Shown: in pieces, positions 1 through 6,163 of the stretch | How positions within the stretch are numbered: the stretch's first letter is position 1 | How the letters are laid out: each line of letters opens with the position of its first letter | From: an uncultured Flammeovirgaceae bacterium | GTDB taxonomy: Bacteria; Bacteroidota; Bacteroidia; Cytophagales; Cyclobacteriaceae | Direction of reading: 5' to 3' | Assembly: GCA_937138955.1 (NCBI GenBank) | Contig: CAKZPJ010000858.1 | Span: 1 to 6,225, forward strand | Length of the DNA stretch: 6,225 nucleotides | Position numbers and translations under genes: made by a program | Notes under the pieces: generated by a model | The model's input: the letters and a program-made list of their open reading frames with translations, nothing else | The model's database searches: none | Told to the model about the DNA's origin: nothing

Positions 1-234
1 GATATTCAGTATATCAGTGATTTGGAGCAACAGCCCGATGGCACGTTTGTTGGAGTAATTACTATATACCAGCGGTTTGAAGGTACTTCAGATGATGGGC
101 TGGAATACAAAGACACCACTAAAAAAGATATTACTGTTTTTGTTCAGAAAAAAGAAACGCAGATCGGAGGACGTATTATTGATTTCTGGGATGTATTGCT
201 GGGAGATATACGGGTTTCCGAAACCACCACATAA
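1..234 (+). CDS. C-terminal fragment of a protein of unknown function (5' end outside window)
   Basis: The reading frame is open to the left edge and ends at TAA 232-234, giving 77 visible residues. A TTG at 22 could be read as a start, but the frame continues upstream of it without a stop, so the real start is most likely outside the window. The visible part alternates beta-strand-like stretches (GVITIYQRFEG, DITVFVQ, GDIRVSE) with charged loops, as at the end of a small alpha+beta domain of NTF2-like type; that fold is inference. The segment at 58-99 (ITIYQRFEGTSDDG) matches a segment of the LRR protein two genes downstream (VTLSRNLQGTTVDG) without gaps. Only 8 bp separate it from the next gene, so it is probably the upstream member of the same operon. 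Function is unknown, and whether it is exported cannot be judged because the N-terminus is missing. Confidence 0.75.
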   Translation, partial: DIQYISDLEQQPDGTFVGVITIYQRFEGTSDDGLEYKDTTKKDITVFVQKKETQIGGRIIDFWDVLLGDIRVSETTT

Positions 235-242
235 TAATATTA

Positions 243-1136
243 ATGCATAACAGCAAAAAGTTTTTAGTAAGACTACCGGAGGCCAGATGCCGAAACGTAG
301 TCTTTTTTATCGTTTATACAGTAGGTATATTATTATCCAGTAGTCCTGGAATCTTCGCGCAGGGTATTGGTGAATATTTGGGTGGCGAAGATGTGTTATA
401 CGCCGAAACCAAACAGGTGAACCAGTTCTTTCGGCGATTTAATGGTGAAGAAGATATTGAGGGTAAACGCTACTACAACGGGGATAAGGGATACCGTAAC
501 CCTAAGCTACGCCAGAAATACCTAGAAAATTTGTTCGACAACCAAAATAAAGGCATGTCGGCTGCCGAGAAACAGGCATTCATCAAAACAGTTAATAATT
601 CTTCTAGCCCCACCTTCTTAGACTTTCACGGCGGGCAGTGGTTTGCTGAAGTAAAAGCTCAGTTTAATTACAAAGGCAAGCGGCAAGAAGCCACCTTGTT
701 CTTACGGCTGCAAGAGGAAAAAGTGGGCTCTAAGTGGATTCTAACGAAAGCATATTTTCCTCCTTTTGCTAAACTGTTCGATAGCGATACTACCGGGGGG
801 ATGCCCTTTTTGCATCCGATGAGTCATGAGTTAGATTTTATGAACCTTCGCAAGGTATTTCAGGATAATAAAGAAAAAGTAGACCAGTTTTTAGCGCGGG
901 GCTACCAACCAGATCATCTTTCTATCTTGCTCTACGAAATTAAAAACTCTAACTTACGCTTTGAAACGGTTAACAACGTTAAGTTTCACTTCTTTCAAGT
1001 AGATGGTTGGTACTTTCAGTTAGCCAAGTTTAATCGGCCCGGTTATAATCGTGGCTGGCTCATTGCCGATTTGTCGGAAGCAACACCCCAGGAAAAAGAG
1101 CTATTGACCAAGTACATTTTTTACGAAAATGAATAA
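243..1136 (+). CDS. Exported protein of unknown function, likely two small alpha+beta domains
   Basis: A 297-aa protein. Residues 1-39 form a signal peptide: a basic n-region, a hydrophobic core at about 19-38 and a likely signal peptidase I site in GIFA|QG. Cys16 is not in a lipobox, so a lipoprotein is unlikely. Residues about 50-172 form a first domain: a helical part with QVNQFFRRFNGEED (59-72), then strands in GGQWFAEVKAQF, ATLFLRLQ and WILTKAYF. Residues about 190-297 form a second domain with a helix (LRKVFQDNKEKVDQFLARG) and strands in VKFHFFQVDGWYFQLAKF and GWLIADL. I recognise this as the style of conserved uncharacterised Bacteroidota proteins with NTF2-like layout, but can name no function or catalytic residue. 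The ATG at 243 has an AT-rich leader with no Shine-Dalgarno, usual in this phylum. It lies 8 bp after the upstream gene and overlaps the LRR gene by 8 bp, so co-transcription is very likely. Confidence 0.85.
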   Translation: MHNSKKFLVRLPEARCRNVVFFIVYTVGILLSSSPGIFAQGIGEYLGGEDVLYAETKQVNQFFRRFNGEEDIEGKRYYNGDKGYRNPKLRQKYLENLFDNQNKGMSAAEKQAFIKTVNNSSSPTFLDFHGGQWFAEVKAQFNYKGKRQEATLFLRLQEEKVGSKWILTKAYFPPFAKLFDSDTTGGMPFLHPMSHELDFMNLRKVFQDNKEKVDQFLARGYQPDHLSILLYEIKNSNLRFETVNNVKFHFFQVDGWYFQLAKFNRPGYNRGWLIADLSEATPQEKELLTKYIFYENE

Positions 1137-3573
1137 GCGATTTACCGCTACCCTACTGTCACTCTGGCTAAGTATAGTTGTTTGCCCAATCCTCGTAGCG
1201 CAATCAACCGGAGATGAGCTTTCTCCTGAAGCGATTGCTGAATACCAAGAGCAATCGAAAGAACTAGTCTCTTTTTTGGAGTACATGATGAACTTTCTGG
1301 GTAATCCTGAAGCGACCACTCAGCAGAAAGAGACAATCATCACCCAAAGTTATTCAAAGGCTTTTCGTGATGAGGATGTGCAGGTGGAAGATGATTTAGA
1401 GGAAGATCGTAGTGTAGTTACCAATAAAAACGTGCAGGCTTACCTGAAAGATATTGACTTTTTCTTTGAAGAGGCAACATTTGATTTGAGTGTAGATGAT
1501 GTAAGCTACTACGTGAACAATGGTAAGAAATTCTTCCGAGTAACGCTAAGTCGTAATCTACAAGGCACCACGGTAGACGGTGATACGGTGAATGCTAACC
1601 AGATACGCTACGTAGAGATTAACCTGAATGAATCGGCAAAAGACCTGAAGATTGCCAGTATCTACACTACCAAACTCAGCGAGCGAGAAGAGCTAGCCAA
1701 CTGGTGGTCGGATGTGTCTGCGCCTTGGCAGAAATTTTTTAAAGCTCAGGTAGGCGCCCAAGATTGGGACTCAGCCAATTACCGAATGCTGCGAGAAATT
1801 GTAAGACTGGATGAGATTGATATCTCGGGTAATCAGGCGGTATATAATCTAGAGCCACTGGGAAAACTGATTGATCTACGCTATTTAGATATTTCGGATA
1901 CTCAACTAGGTGATCTCTACCCCCTGCGGAATCTTACCAAGCTAGAAGTACTCAACTGTAGTAAAACCTTGGTGTCCGATTTGTCTCCGCTCAAATACGC
2001 CACCAGTCTGCGCGAGATCAACTGTGAGTATACTCGTGTTGATGACTTAGAGGTATTAACTAACTTTAGCAAACTAGAGAAACTATACTGTAGCCATACG
2101 TACGTACATCAGCTACCTGCGCTCAAGAGTTTGGAAGATCTACGCTGCGCCAGCACAGCTATCACCAATATAGAGTCGCTGACCGCTATGACCAGTCTGG
2201 TCTATCTGGATGCATCGGAAACGAGTATCAGCGATTTGCAACCCGTAGCCAGTACGGCCAGTGTTACTTGGCTTAATCTGGAAAATACCCCAGTTACAAA
2301 CTTGGAGCCATTAAAGGCACTGATTAATCTGGAAACCCTCGTCATCAATAATACTCCTGTTGCCGACTTAGAATCGTTAAATGGTCTGCCTAAGTTGCAA
2401 AAAGTATACTGTGATAACACTCCGATCAAAAAGCCGGAGGCCAACCGTTTTATGGCGATTAATCCTCAGGTACTGGTTATTTACGCCTCAGAGCAGATGC
2501 TGGACTGGTGGCAGGCACTAAACCCCGACTGGCAGCAGATTTTTGGAAAATACGTATCGCTAGACACTATCAACAAAGAGAACTTAGCTCAAGTAGCCAA
2601 CTTAGCTGAGATTGACATTAGTGATCACTCTTCTGTTCAGACGTTAGAGCCACTGGCAGCACTGACTAACCTTAAAACGCTCAATTGTACAAATACCCGT
2701 ATTAGAGACTTGACGCCTTTAGAAGGCATGGTAAACTTGGAGCAACTCAACTTGGCAGGTACTAAAGTAGACAGCATTGGAGCGTTAAGTAGTGCTCGAA
2801 ATCTCAAAATATTAAATTTTGATCAAACCCAAGTTCGTAGCCTATTACCGCTTAACAACATATCGGGCATTCAGCGACTCAGTTGCGAAAATACGCCCAT
2901 TGAGCCAGATAAAATCCGGCAGTTTATCCGAGAACATCCCGAGACTATCGTTATCTACAAAACTGAACAGCTAAGTCTGTGGTGGAACGCTCTTCCTCCC
3001 GCTTGGAAAAAAGAATTGCAGGAACAGGTAGTCGTAGGGGATGTTCCTGATCGGGAGCAGTTACACGAACTGGCTTTCTTAAATTCGCTCACGATCGAAG
3101 ACAATAGTCAGATTAATTCTTTAGCACCGCTTCAAGAGTTTGTTAGATTAACCGAGCTGACGCTAACGGGCACTCGAGTAGCTGACTTGTCACCTTTAAG
3201 CGATATGTATACGCTTCGGGCGTTGATTTGTGCTCGCAACCCTATTCGTAGCCTGGAGCCACTATCTCCGCTTACTGATCTGGTTTATCTGGACTTCCAG
3301 AATACCCCCGTAGAAGATTTGCGCCCACTTCGGGATATGATATCGCTAGAAACATTAAAGTGCTCAGGAACGCAAGTTGACAAACTGAAGCCCCTCTCTT
3401 CACTAATTAACCTACGTCAGTTGGAGTGCTATAATACTGATGTAAAGAAACTGAAGCGTCTTCGCGATTTGAACCAATTGGAAATGCTACGTTGCTATAA
3501 CACCCGTATTTCTGATCGAGAAGTGCGTAAATTTCGCCAAGCTCACCCTGACTGTGAAGTAGTACATTACTAG
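1129..3573 (+). CDS. Exported leucine-rich-repeat protein with three WW-helix/LRR/cap modules
   Basis: An 814-aa protein with a signal peptide (residues 1-24, site near ILVA|QS). The ATG at 1129 is the first available in frame, since an in-frame TGA lies at 1105-1107. Residues about 27-183 form a non-LRR domain: acidic and helical first, then strands in FFRVTLSRNLQG, RYVEINL and LKIASIYTT. The rest is three modules (184-453, 454-611, 612-814). Each opens with a WWx6W segment (W192/W193/W200, W460/W461/W468, W618/W619/W626), continues with LRRs of about 22 residues of the form LxxLxCxxTxVxxLxPL (about 9, 4 and 6 repeats), and closes with a cap of the form Fx4Px(5-6)Y. The repeats resemble internalin-type and other short bacterial LRRs, a protein-binding scaffold family. 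No transmembrane anchor, LPXTG, lipobox or obvious type IX sorting domain is seen, so a periplasmic or released location is inferred. The ligand is unknown. Translation may be coupled to the upstream gene through the 8-bp overlap. Confidence 0.92.
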   Translation: MNKRFTATLLSLWLSIVVCPILVAQSTGDELSPEAIAEYQEQSKELVSFLEYMMNFLGNPEATTQQKETIITQSYSKAFRDEDVQVEDDLEEDRSVVTNKNVQAYLKDIDFFFEEATFDLSVDDVSYYVNNGKKFFRVTLSRNLQGTTVDGDTVNANQIRYVEINLNESAKDLKIASIYTTKLSEREELANWWSDVSAPWQKFFKAQVGAQDWDSANYRMLREIVRLDEIDISGNQAVYNLEPLGKLIDLRYLDISDTQLGDLYPLRNLTKLEVLNCSKTLVSDLSPLKYATSLREINCEYTRVDDLEVLTNFSKLEKLYCSHTYVHQLPALKSLEDLRCASTAITNIESLTAMTSLVYLDASETSISDLQPVASTASVTWLNLENTPVTNLEPLKALINLETLVINNTPVADLESLNGLPKLQKVYCDNTPIKKPEANRFMAINPQVLVIYASEQMLDWWQALNPDWQQIFGKYVSLDTINKENLAQVANLAEIDISDHSSVQTLEPLAALTNLKTLNCTNTRIRDLTPLEGMVNLEQLNLAGTKVDSIGALSSARNLKILNFDQTQVRSLLPLNNISGIQRLSCENTPIEPDKIRQFIREHPETIVIYKTEQLSLWWNALPPAWKKELQEQVVVGDVPDREQLHELAFLNSLTIEDNSQINSLAPLQEFVRLTELTLTGTRVADLSPLSDMYTLRALICARNPIRSLEPLSPLTDLVYLDFQNTPVEDLRPLRDMISLETLKCSGTQVDKLKPLSSLINLRQLECYNTDVKKLKRLRDLNQLEMLRCYNTRISDREVRKFRQAHPDCEVVHY
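1690..2487 (+). repeat. LRR module 1 (WW segment, about 9 LRRs, cap)
   Basis: Residues 188-453 of the LRR protein. It begins with ELANWWSDVSAPWQKFF and runs through repeats starting near residues 225, 248, 270, 292, 314, 335, 355, 377 and 399. The cap spans about 421-452, with F441, P446 and Y452. Two repeats near 314-354 are one or two residues short (21 and 20). This is the longest of the three modules. Boundaries are approximate because they come from reading the pattern by eye. Confidence 0.75.
2488..2961 (+). repeat. LRR module 2 (WW segment, 4 LRRs, cap)
   Basis: Residues 454-611. The opening segment SEQMLDWWQALNPDWQQIF is followed by a linker helix, repeats starting near 492, 513, 535 and 557, and a cap at about 579-610 with F599, P604 and Y610. 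It has the same order of parts as modules 1 and 3 but is the shortest, so the modules differ mainly in the number of LRRs. Confidence 0.75.
2962..3570 (+). repeat. LRR module 3 (WW segment, 6 LRRs, terminal cap)
   Basis: Residues 612-814. The opening segment TEQLSLWWNALPPAWKKEL is followed by repeats starting near 651, 672, 694, 716, 738 and 760, and a final cap at about 782-814 with F802, P807 and Y814. The protein ends exactly at the cap tyrosine, so no sorting or anchoring domain follows. Confidence 0.75.
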
Positions 3574-3590
3574 CTCACTTTAAGTGAACT
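3572..3590. terminator. Imperfect palindrome over the LRR stop codon, possible weak terminator
   Basis: AGCTCACTTTAAGTGAACT is centred on 3581, with 8 of 9 arm positions complementary. As RNA it could fold with stem AGCTCAC/GTGAACT (one C-A mismatch) and loop TTTAA. It starts inside the TAG stop codon at 3571-3573. No T-run follows, so it is not a classical intrinsic terminator; it could equally be a protein-binding palindrome or chance. Confidence 0.25.
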
Positions 3591-3811
3591 CACTCATTCT
3601 CCAGCCATCCCGATCCTCTGCCAAATGAGAAACCATTAAGCCAAGAAAGATAGAACATATTTGGAGCTAGAAAATACGGCGTAGTAAAGTTTATCCTTAA
3701 ATTAAGTATAGTATAGTATTCCCGGATGAGGCTTCGGTGAACAGTGCATACGAGCTATAAATAGGTGCTGATTAATAGCAGGAAGACAGAAATCCCGTAT
3801 ATTAACCGGCG
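3574..3811. other. Intergenic gap of 238 bp between the LRR gene and the metallohydrolase gene
   Basis: No credible gene is seen on either strand here. The stretch holds the palindrome at its left end and an AT-rich block at about 3681-3720 that includes three direct copies of AGTAT (3705-3719). It also holds a TATAAATA string near 3757. A TTTG at 3660-3663 with weakly matching sequence about 18-21 bp downstream only partly fits the Bacteroidota promoter form TTTG/TAnnTTTG. The promoter of the downstream gene probably lies here, since the gap is long and the gene order suggests a new transcription unit, but it cannot be placed. Confidence 0.5.
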
Positions 3812-6100
3812 ATGAATAACCTAACAAGTAGAATAATAGCTAGCATACTCTGGCTGATAATAATACCCTGTCCAATCAATCTAGCGCATGCCGACTCCAT
3901 TAACTACGATCTGTCCGCCTACCGCCCTCAGCCTGGACTTACCGCTGAGGTAGAAAACGAAATACTGACCGTCATTTGGCTGGGCGACCGCAATATTGAA
4001 CTACGGCTACAATTTGTCATCAATCAGGGAGTGCCGACTATACACGAGCTAGCCACTCGCTCCGAGGGTGAATCTTGGCGAGTATTAGCTACTGATCTGG
4101 CTCCGGAGTTCCGGGTGGTATCAGGTGTACGGCGGGTTACTCAGCAACAAACTGAACCATTAGAACGATTGGGGGTGCCACTTACTGTGGAGAAACTGAA
4201 CGAAATTAAGTGGGATGCCTTTTGGGATGCTCCACTCTACGTTTCGGATGAACCTCCGCGTTCGCACGAGTCATCTATTCCGGCCGCCAAGCCCTTCGCC
4301 AATCACCCCGGCATGCCCCGTAAGCCGGAAGAAATCCGTCGGGACACAGCTCAATACCAAGCTACTGAATGTAAGGTGCAAACCAATGGGGCTCGGATTG
4401 AAATCACGTTTCCAGGGGCAGAAGCCGGTGTCTTTTCCGGCTACTTGCAGTACGATATATTCAAAGGCAGTAACCTGATTCGGCAGATGCTAGTTGCCAA
4501 AACCGATCATCCTTCCGCTGCTTTCAAGTACGATACTGGACTTAAGAATTTGCCAACTCAATCTTCGTCAAAAGTAATGTGGCGCGATTTGGTGCATCGC
4601 TGGCAGGAGTATCAGTTGGGTGCCCCAGCAACTGACCAAGCGACTATTGTACGTAGCAGCAATCGGTTGATGGCCGCTGAACTAGCTAATGGAGCTATAG
4701 CCGCTTTTCCGCCCCCACATAGTTTTTACTGGGCGCGAGAAACCGAACAAAATCTGGGATATGGCTGGTATCGTAAAGATAGTTCCAACTCATTTTCATT
4801 TGGTATCCGTCAGGCGGAAGGGGAAGAAGACCCGGAATTCTACCACAACTTTGCGCTGTACAACGCTCGCCCCGGTACTTGGCAGCGGATGCCACTATTT
4901 CTGTACGTCAGTCCCGAAGACGGGCAGGATGCTATTAATCAGGCACTAGCATTTACCAACGGTGACGGCTTTCGTCCGCTACCCGGTTATAAGGTAATGG
5001 GACATCACTACCACGTAGGGCTGGTACCCCGACTTCAGGAGAAGGGTGGTTTTGACCAGCGCATAAATGATATTACCACCATGAAGGGCATCGGGGTAGA
5101 CATTTATGGGGTAATTGACGGAGAACGCGGGCCGGGTCGTCACGATAAAGGCGAAAAATATCTGGCGGGGTTAGCGAACTACTACGAGGCCGCCCGCCGT
5201 CAATCCGATAAGAATTTTCTAGTAATGCCCAGCGATGAGAACAGCACCGGCGGGCGACGACCTTTTATCGGTGGGCACTACGACATTATTCCTTCCAAGC
5301 CCATCTACTGGCGGCCGCAACGGCTAGAAGGTCAACCATTGTCCGAGCCTCACCCCAAGTACGGAACGGTCTATAATCTGGGTGAACCGATGGATATGAT
5401 GCAGATGGCCGAACGAGAAAACGTACTGATCTCTATGCCGCATCCGCGAGCGAAGCGCTCTACTGGCTTTTTAGAAGCAATTAAAGACGAGCCACAGTTT
5501 CTGCACCCGCACTATTTTGGCTTGGGCTACCGCTGGGGTATGGGTATTGACGCATCGGAAACCCGGCTGGGCGAATACCGCTTTCAAACTCTCTGGGACG
5601 AAGCCAACAACTGGATGGCCGCTCGCGACCTACCTCCCAAGTTTGCTATCGCTATTTCCGAATCTCGCTCAGATTTGGGTCACCGGGGCAAACCACCCTA
5701 CGACGATAGCTACGGTATGTCACCGGTCAATTACCTGAAACTTGATTCGGTACCGTCGGTAGACGATATGAGTTCGATTATTAACACGCTGAAGCGAGGC
5801 GACTATTTTGTTACCTCGGGTGAGGTACTTATTCCTTCTTACGAAGTACAGGGCAGCGGCAACCAGCGAACCATCGTAGCCGAAGTGGAATGGACCTTTC
5901 CGCTGGAAATGGTAGAACTCGTGTGGGGCGACGGGGAAACCACCGACCGGCAGATTATCTCCACGACTGATTTACCTCCTTTTGGCAAAAAGCGGTTTGA
6001 AATACCTTTTAATACTCAGGGGAAAAAGTGGGTGCGTTTCGCTGCTTGGGATGTAGCTACTAATGGAGCTATGGTGCAACCAATCCTTTTAGTCAATTAG
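3812..6100 (+). CDS. Exported PHP-like (CehA/McbA-type) metallohydrolase, predicted
   Basis: A 762-aa protein with a signal peptide (residues 1-27, site NLAHA|DS). The ATG at 3812 is fixed by an in-frame TAA at 3803-3805. Residues about 30-390 are a beta-rich N-terminal region of unclear family, including IAAFPPPHSFYWARE and NLGYGWY. Residues about 393-640 look like a PHP-type metal-dependent hydrolase core: GHHYH (397-401), GVDIYGVIDGE (428-438), MPSDE (472-476), GGHYDIIP (487-494), SMPHPR (541-546), GMGIDASE (576-583) and SESRSDLGH (616-624). Residues about 655-762 (LKRGDYFVTSGEVLIP, then a strand-rich tail with VELVWGDGE) match the C-terminal beta-sandwich seen after CehA/McbA-type domains. 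These proteins are assumed to hydrolyse ester- or phosphoester-like bonds; the substrate is unknown. The PHP motifs are degenerate, so activity is inferred. It appears to be transcribed separately from the LRR cluster. No Shine-Dalgarno is present. Confidence 0.7.
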   Translation: MNNLTSRIIASILWLIIIPCPINLAHADSINYDLSAYRPQPGLTAEVENEILTVIWLGDRNIELRLQFVINQGVPTIHELATRSEGESWRVLATDLAPEFRVVSGVRRVTQQQTEPLERLGVPLTVEKLNEIKWDAFWDAPLYVSDEPPRSHESSIPAAKPFANHPGMPRKPEEIRRDTAQYQATECKVQTNGARIEITFPGAEAGVFSGYLQYDIFKGSNLIRQMLVAKTDHPSAAFKYDTGLKNLPTQSSSKVMWRDLVHRWQEYQLGAPATDQATIVRSSNRLMAAELANGAIAAFPPPHSFYWARETEQNLGYGWYRKDSSNSFSFGIRQAEGEEDPEFYHNFALYNARPGTWQRMPLFLYVSPEDGQDAINQALAFTNGDGFRPLPGYKVMGHHYHVGLVPRLQEKGGFDQRINDITTMKGIGVDIYGVIDGERGPGRHDKGEKYLAGLANYYEAARRQSDKNFLVMPSDENSTGGRRPFIGGHYDIIPSKPIYWRPQRLEGQPLSEPHPKYGTVYNLGEPMDMMQMAERENVLISMPHPRAKRSTGFLEAIKDEPQFLHPHYFGLGYRWGMGIDASETRLGEYRFQTLWDEANNWMAARDLPPKFAIAISESRSDLGHRGKPPYDDSYGMSPVNYLKLDSVPSVDDMSSIINTLKRGDYFVTSGEVLIPSYEVQGSGNQRTIVAEVEWTFPLEMVELVWGDGETTDRQIISTTDLPPFGKKRFEIPFNTQGKKWVRFAAWDVATNGAMVQPILLVN

Positions 6101-6128
6101 CAATGAACAGTGAACGATGAGCAATTGG
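6101..6128 (+). repeat. Degenerate 7-bp tandem repeat directly after the stop codon
   Basis: The sequence reads in 7-bp steps as CAATGAA, CAGTGAA, CGATGAG, CAATTGG. The first three units keep the pattern CrrTGAr and the fourth is more diverged. It starts at the first base after the TAG of the metallohydrolase gene. Degenerate heptamers of this kind occur in intergenic DNA of some Bacteroidota and cyanobacteria. Confidence 0.6.
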
Positions 6129-6135
6129 ATGTAAC

Positions 6136-6151
6136 CTTCTGATTGGAGAAG
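6136..6151 (+). terminator. Small hairpin between the heptamer arrays, possible weak terminator
   Basis: CTTCT (6136-6140) and AGAAG (6147-6151) are perfectly complementary around the loop GATTGG. An outer pairing of GCAATT (6121-6126) with AATTGC (6163-6168) could enclose it. The stem is short, is not GC-rich and has no T-run after it, so a transcription-ending role is only a possibility based on position 35 bp after the stop codon. Confidence 0.25.
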
Positions 6152-6163
6152 CATATCTTCCTA

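Noticed and set aside
22..24. TTG as start codon of the first gene
   Set aside because: The frame stays open upstream to the window edge, so the protein is more likely truncated by the window than started here.
1129..1203. Lipoprotein signal in the LRR protein (Cys19)
   Set aside because: The residues before the cysteine (I-V-V) do not fit a lipobox, and a normal signal peptidase I site follows at ILVA|QS.
1101..1336. Two minus-strand open frames over the start of the LRR gene
   Set aside because: They lie fully over the signal peptide and N-terminal domain of a clear gene, overlap each other in different frames, and their translations show no domain-like pattern.
2202..2444. Minus-strand open frame of 80 codons inside the LRR region
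   Set aside because: It is an antisense reading of the LRRs; the regular spacing of leucine codons explains the open frame.
3660..3692. Bacteroidota promoter (TTTG, then TAnnTTTG) for the metallohydrolase gene
   Set aside because: The second box matches poorly and the spacing is only approximate; such partial matches are expected by chance in AT-rich DNA.
4215..4949. Short open frames on both strands inside the metallohydrolase gene
   Set aside because: All overlap a long frame with a signal peptide and recognisable motifs; their translations look like frame-shifted coding sequence.
5517..5738. 73-codon + strand frame within the metallohydrolase core
   Set aside because: It overlaps the conserved GMGIDASE to SDLGH region read in the main frame, and the translation has no family character.
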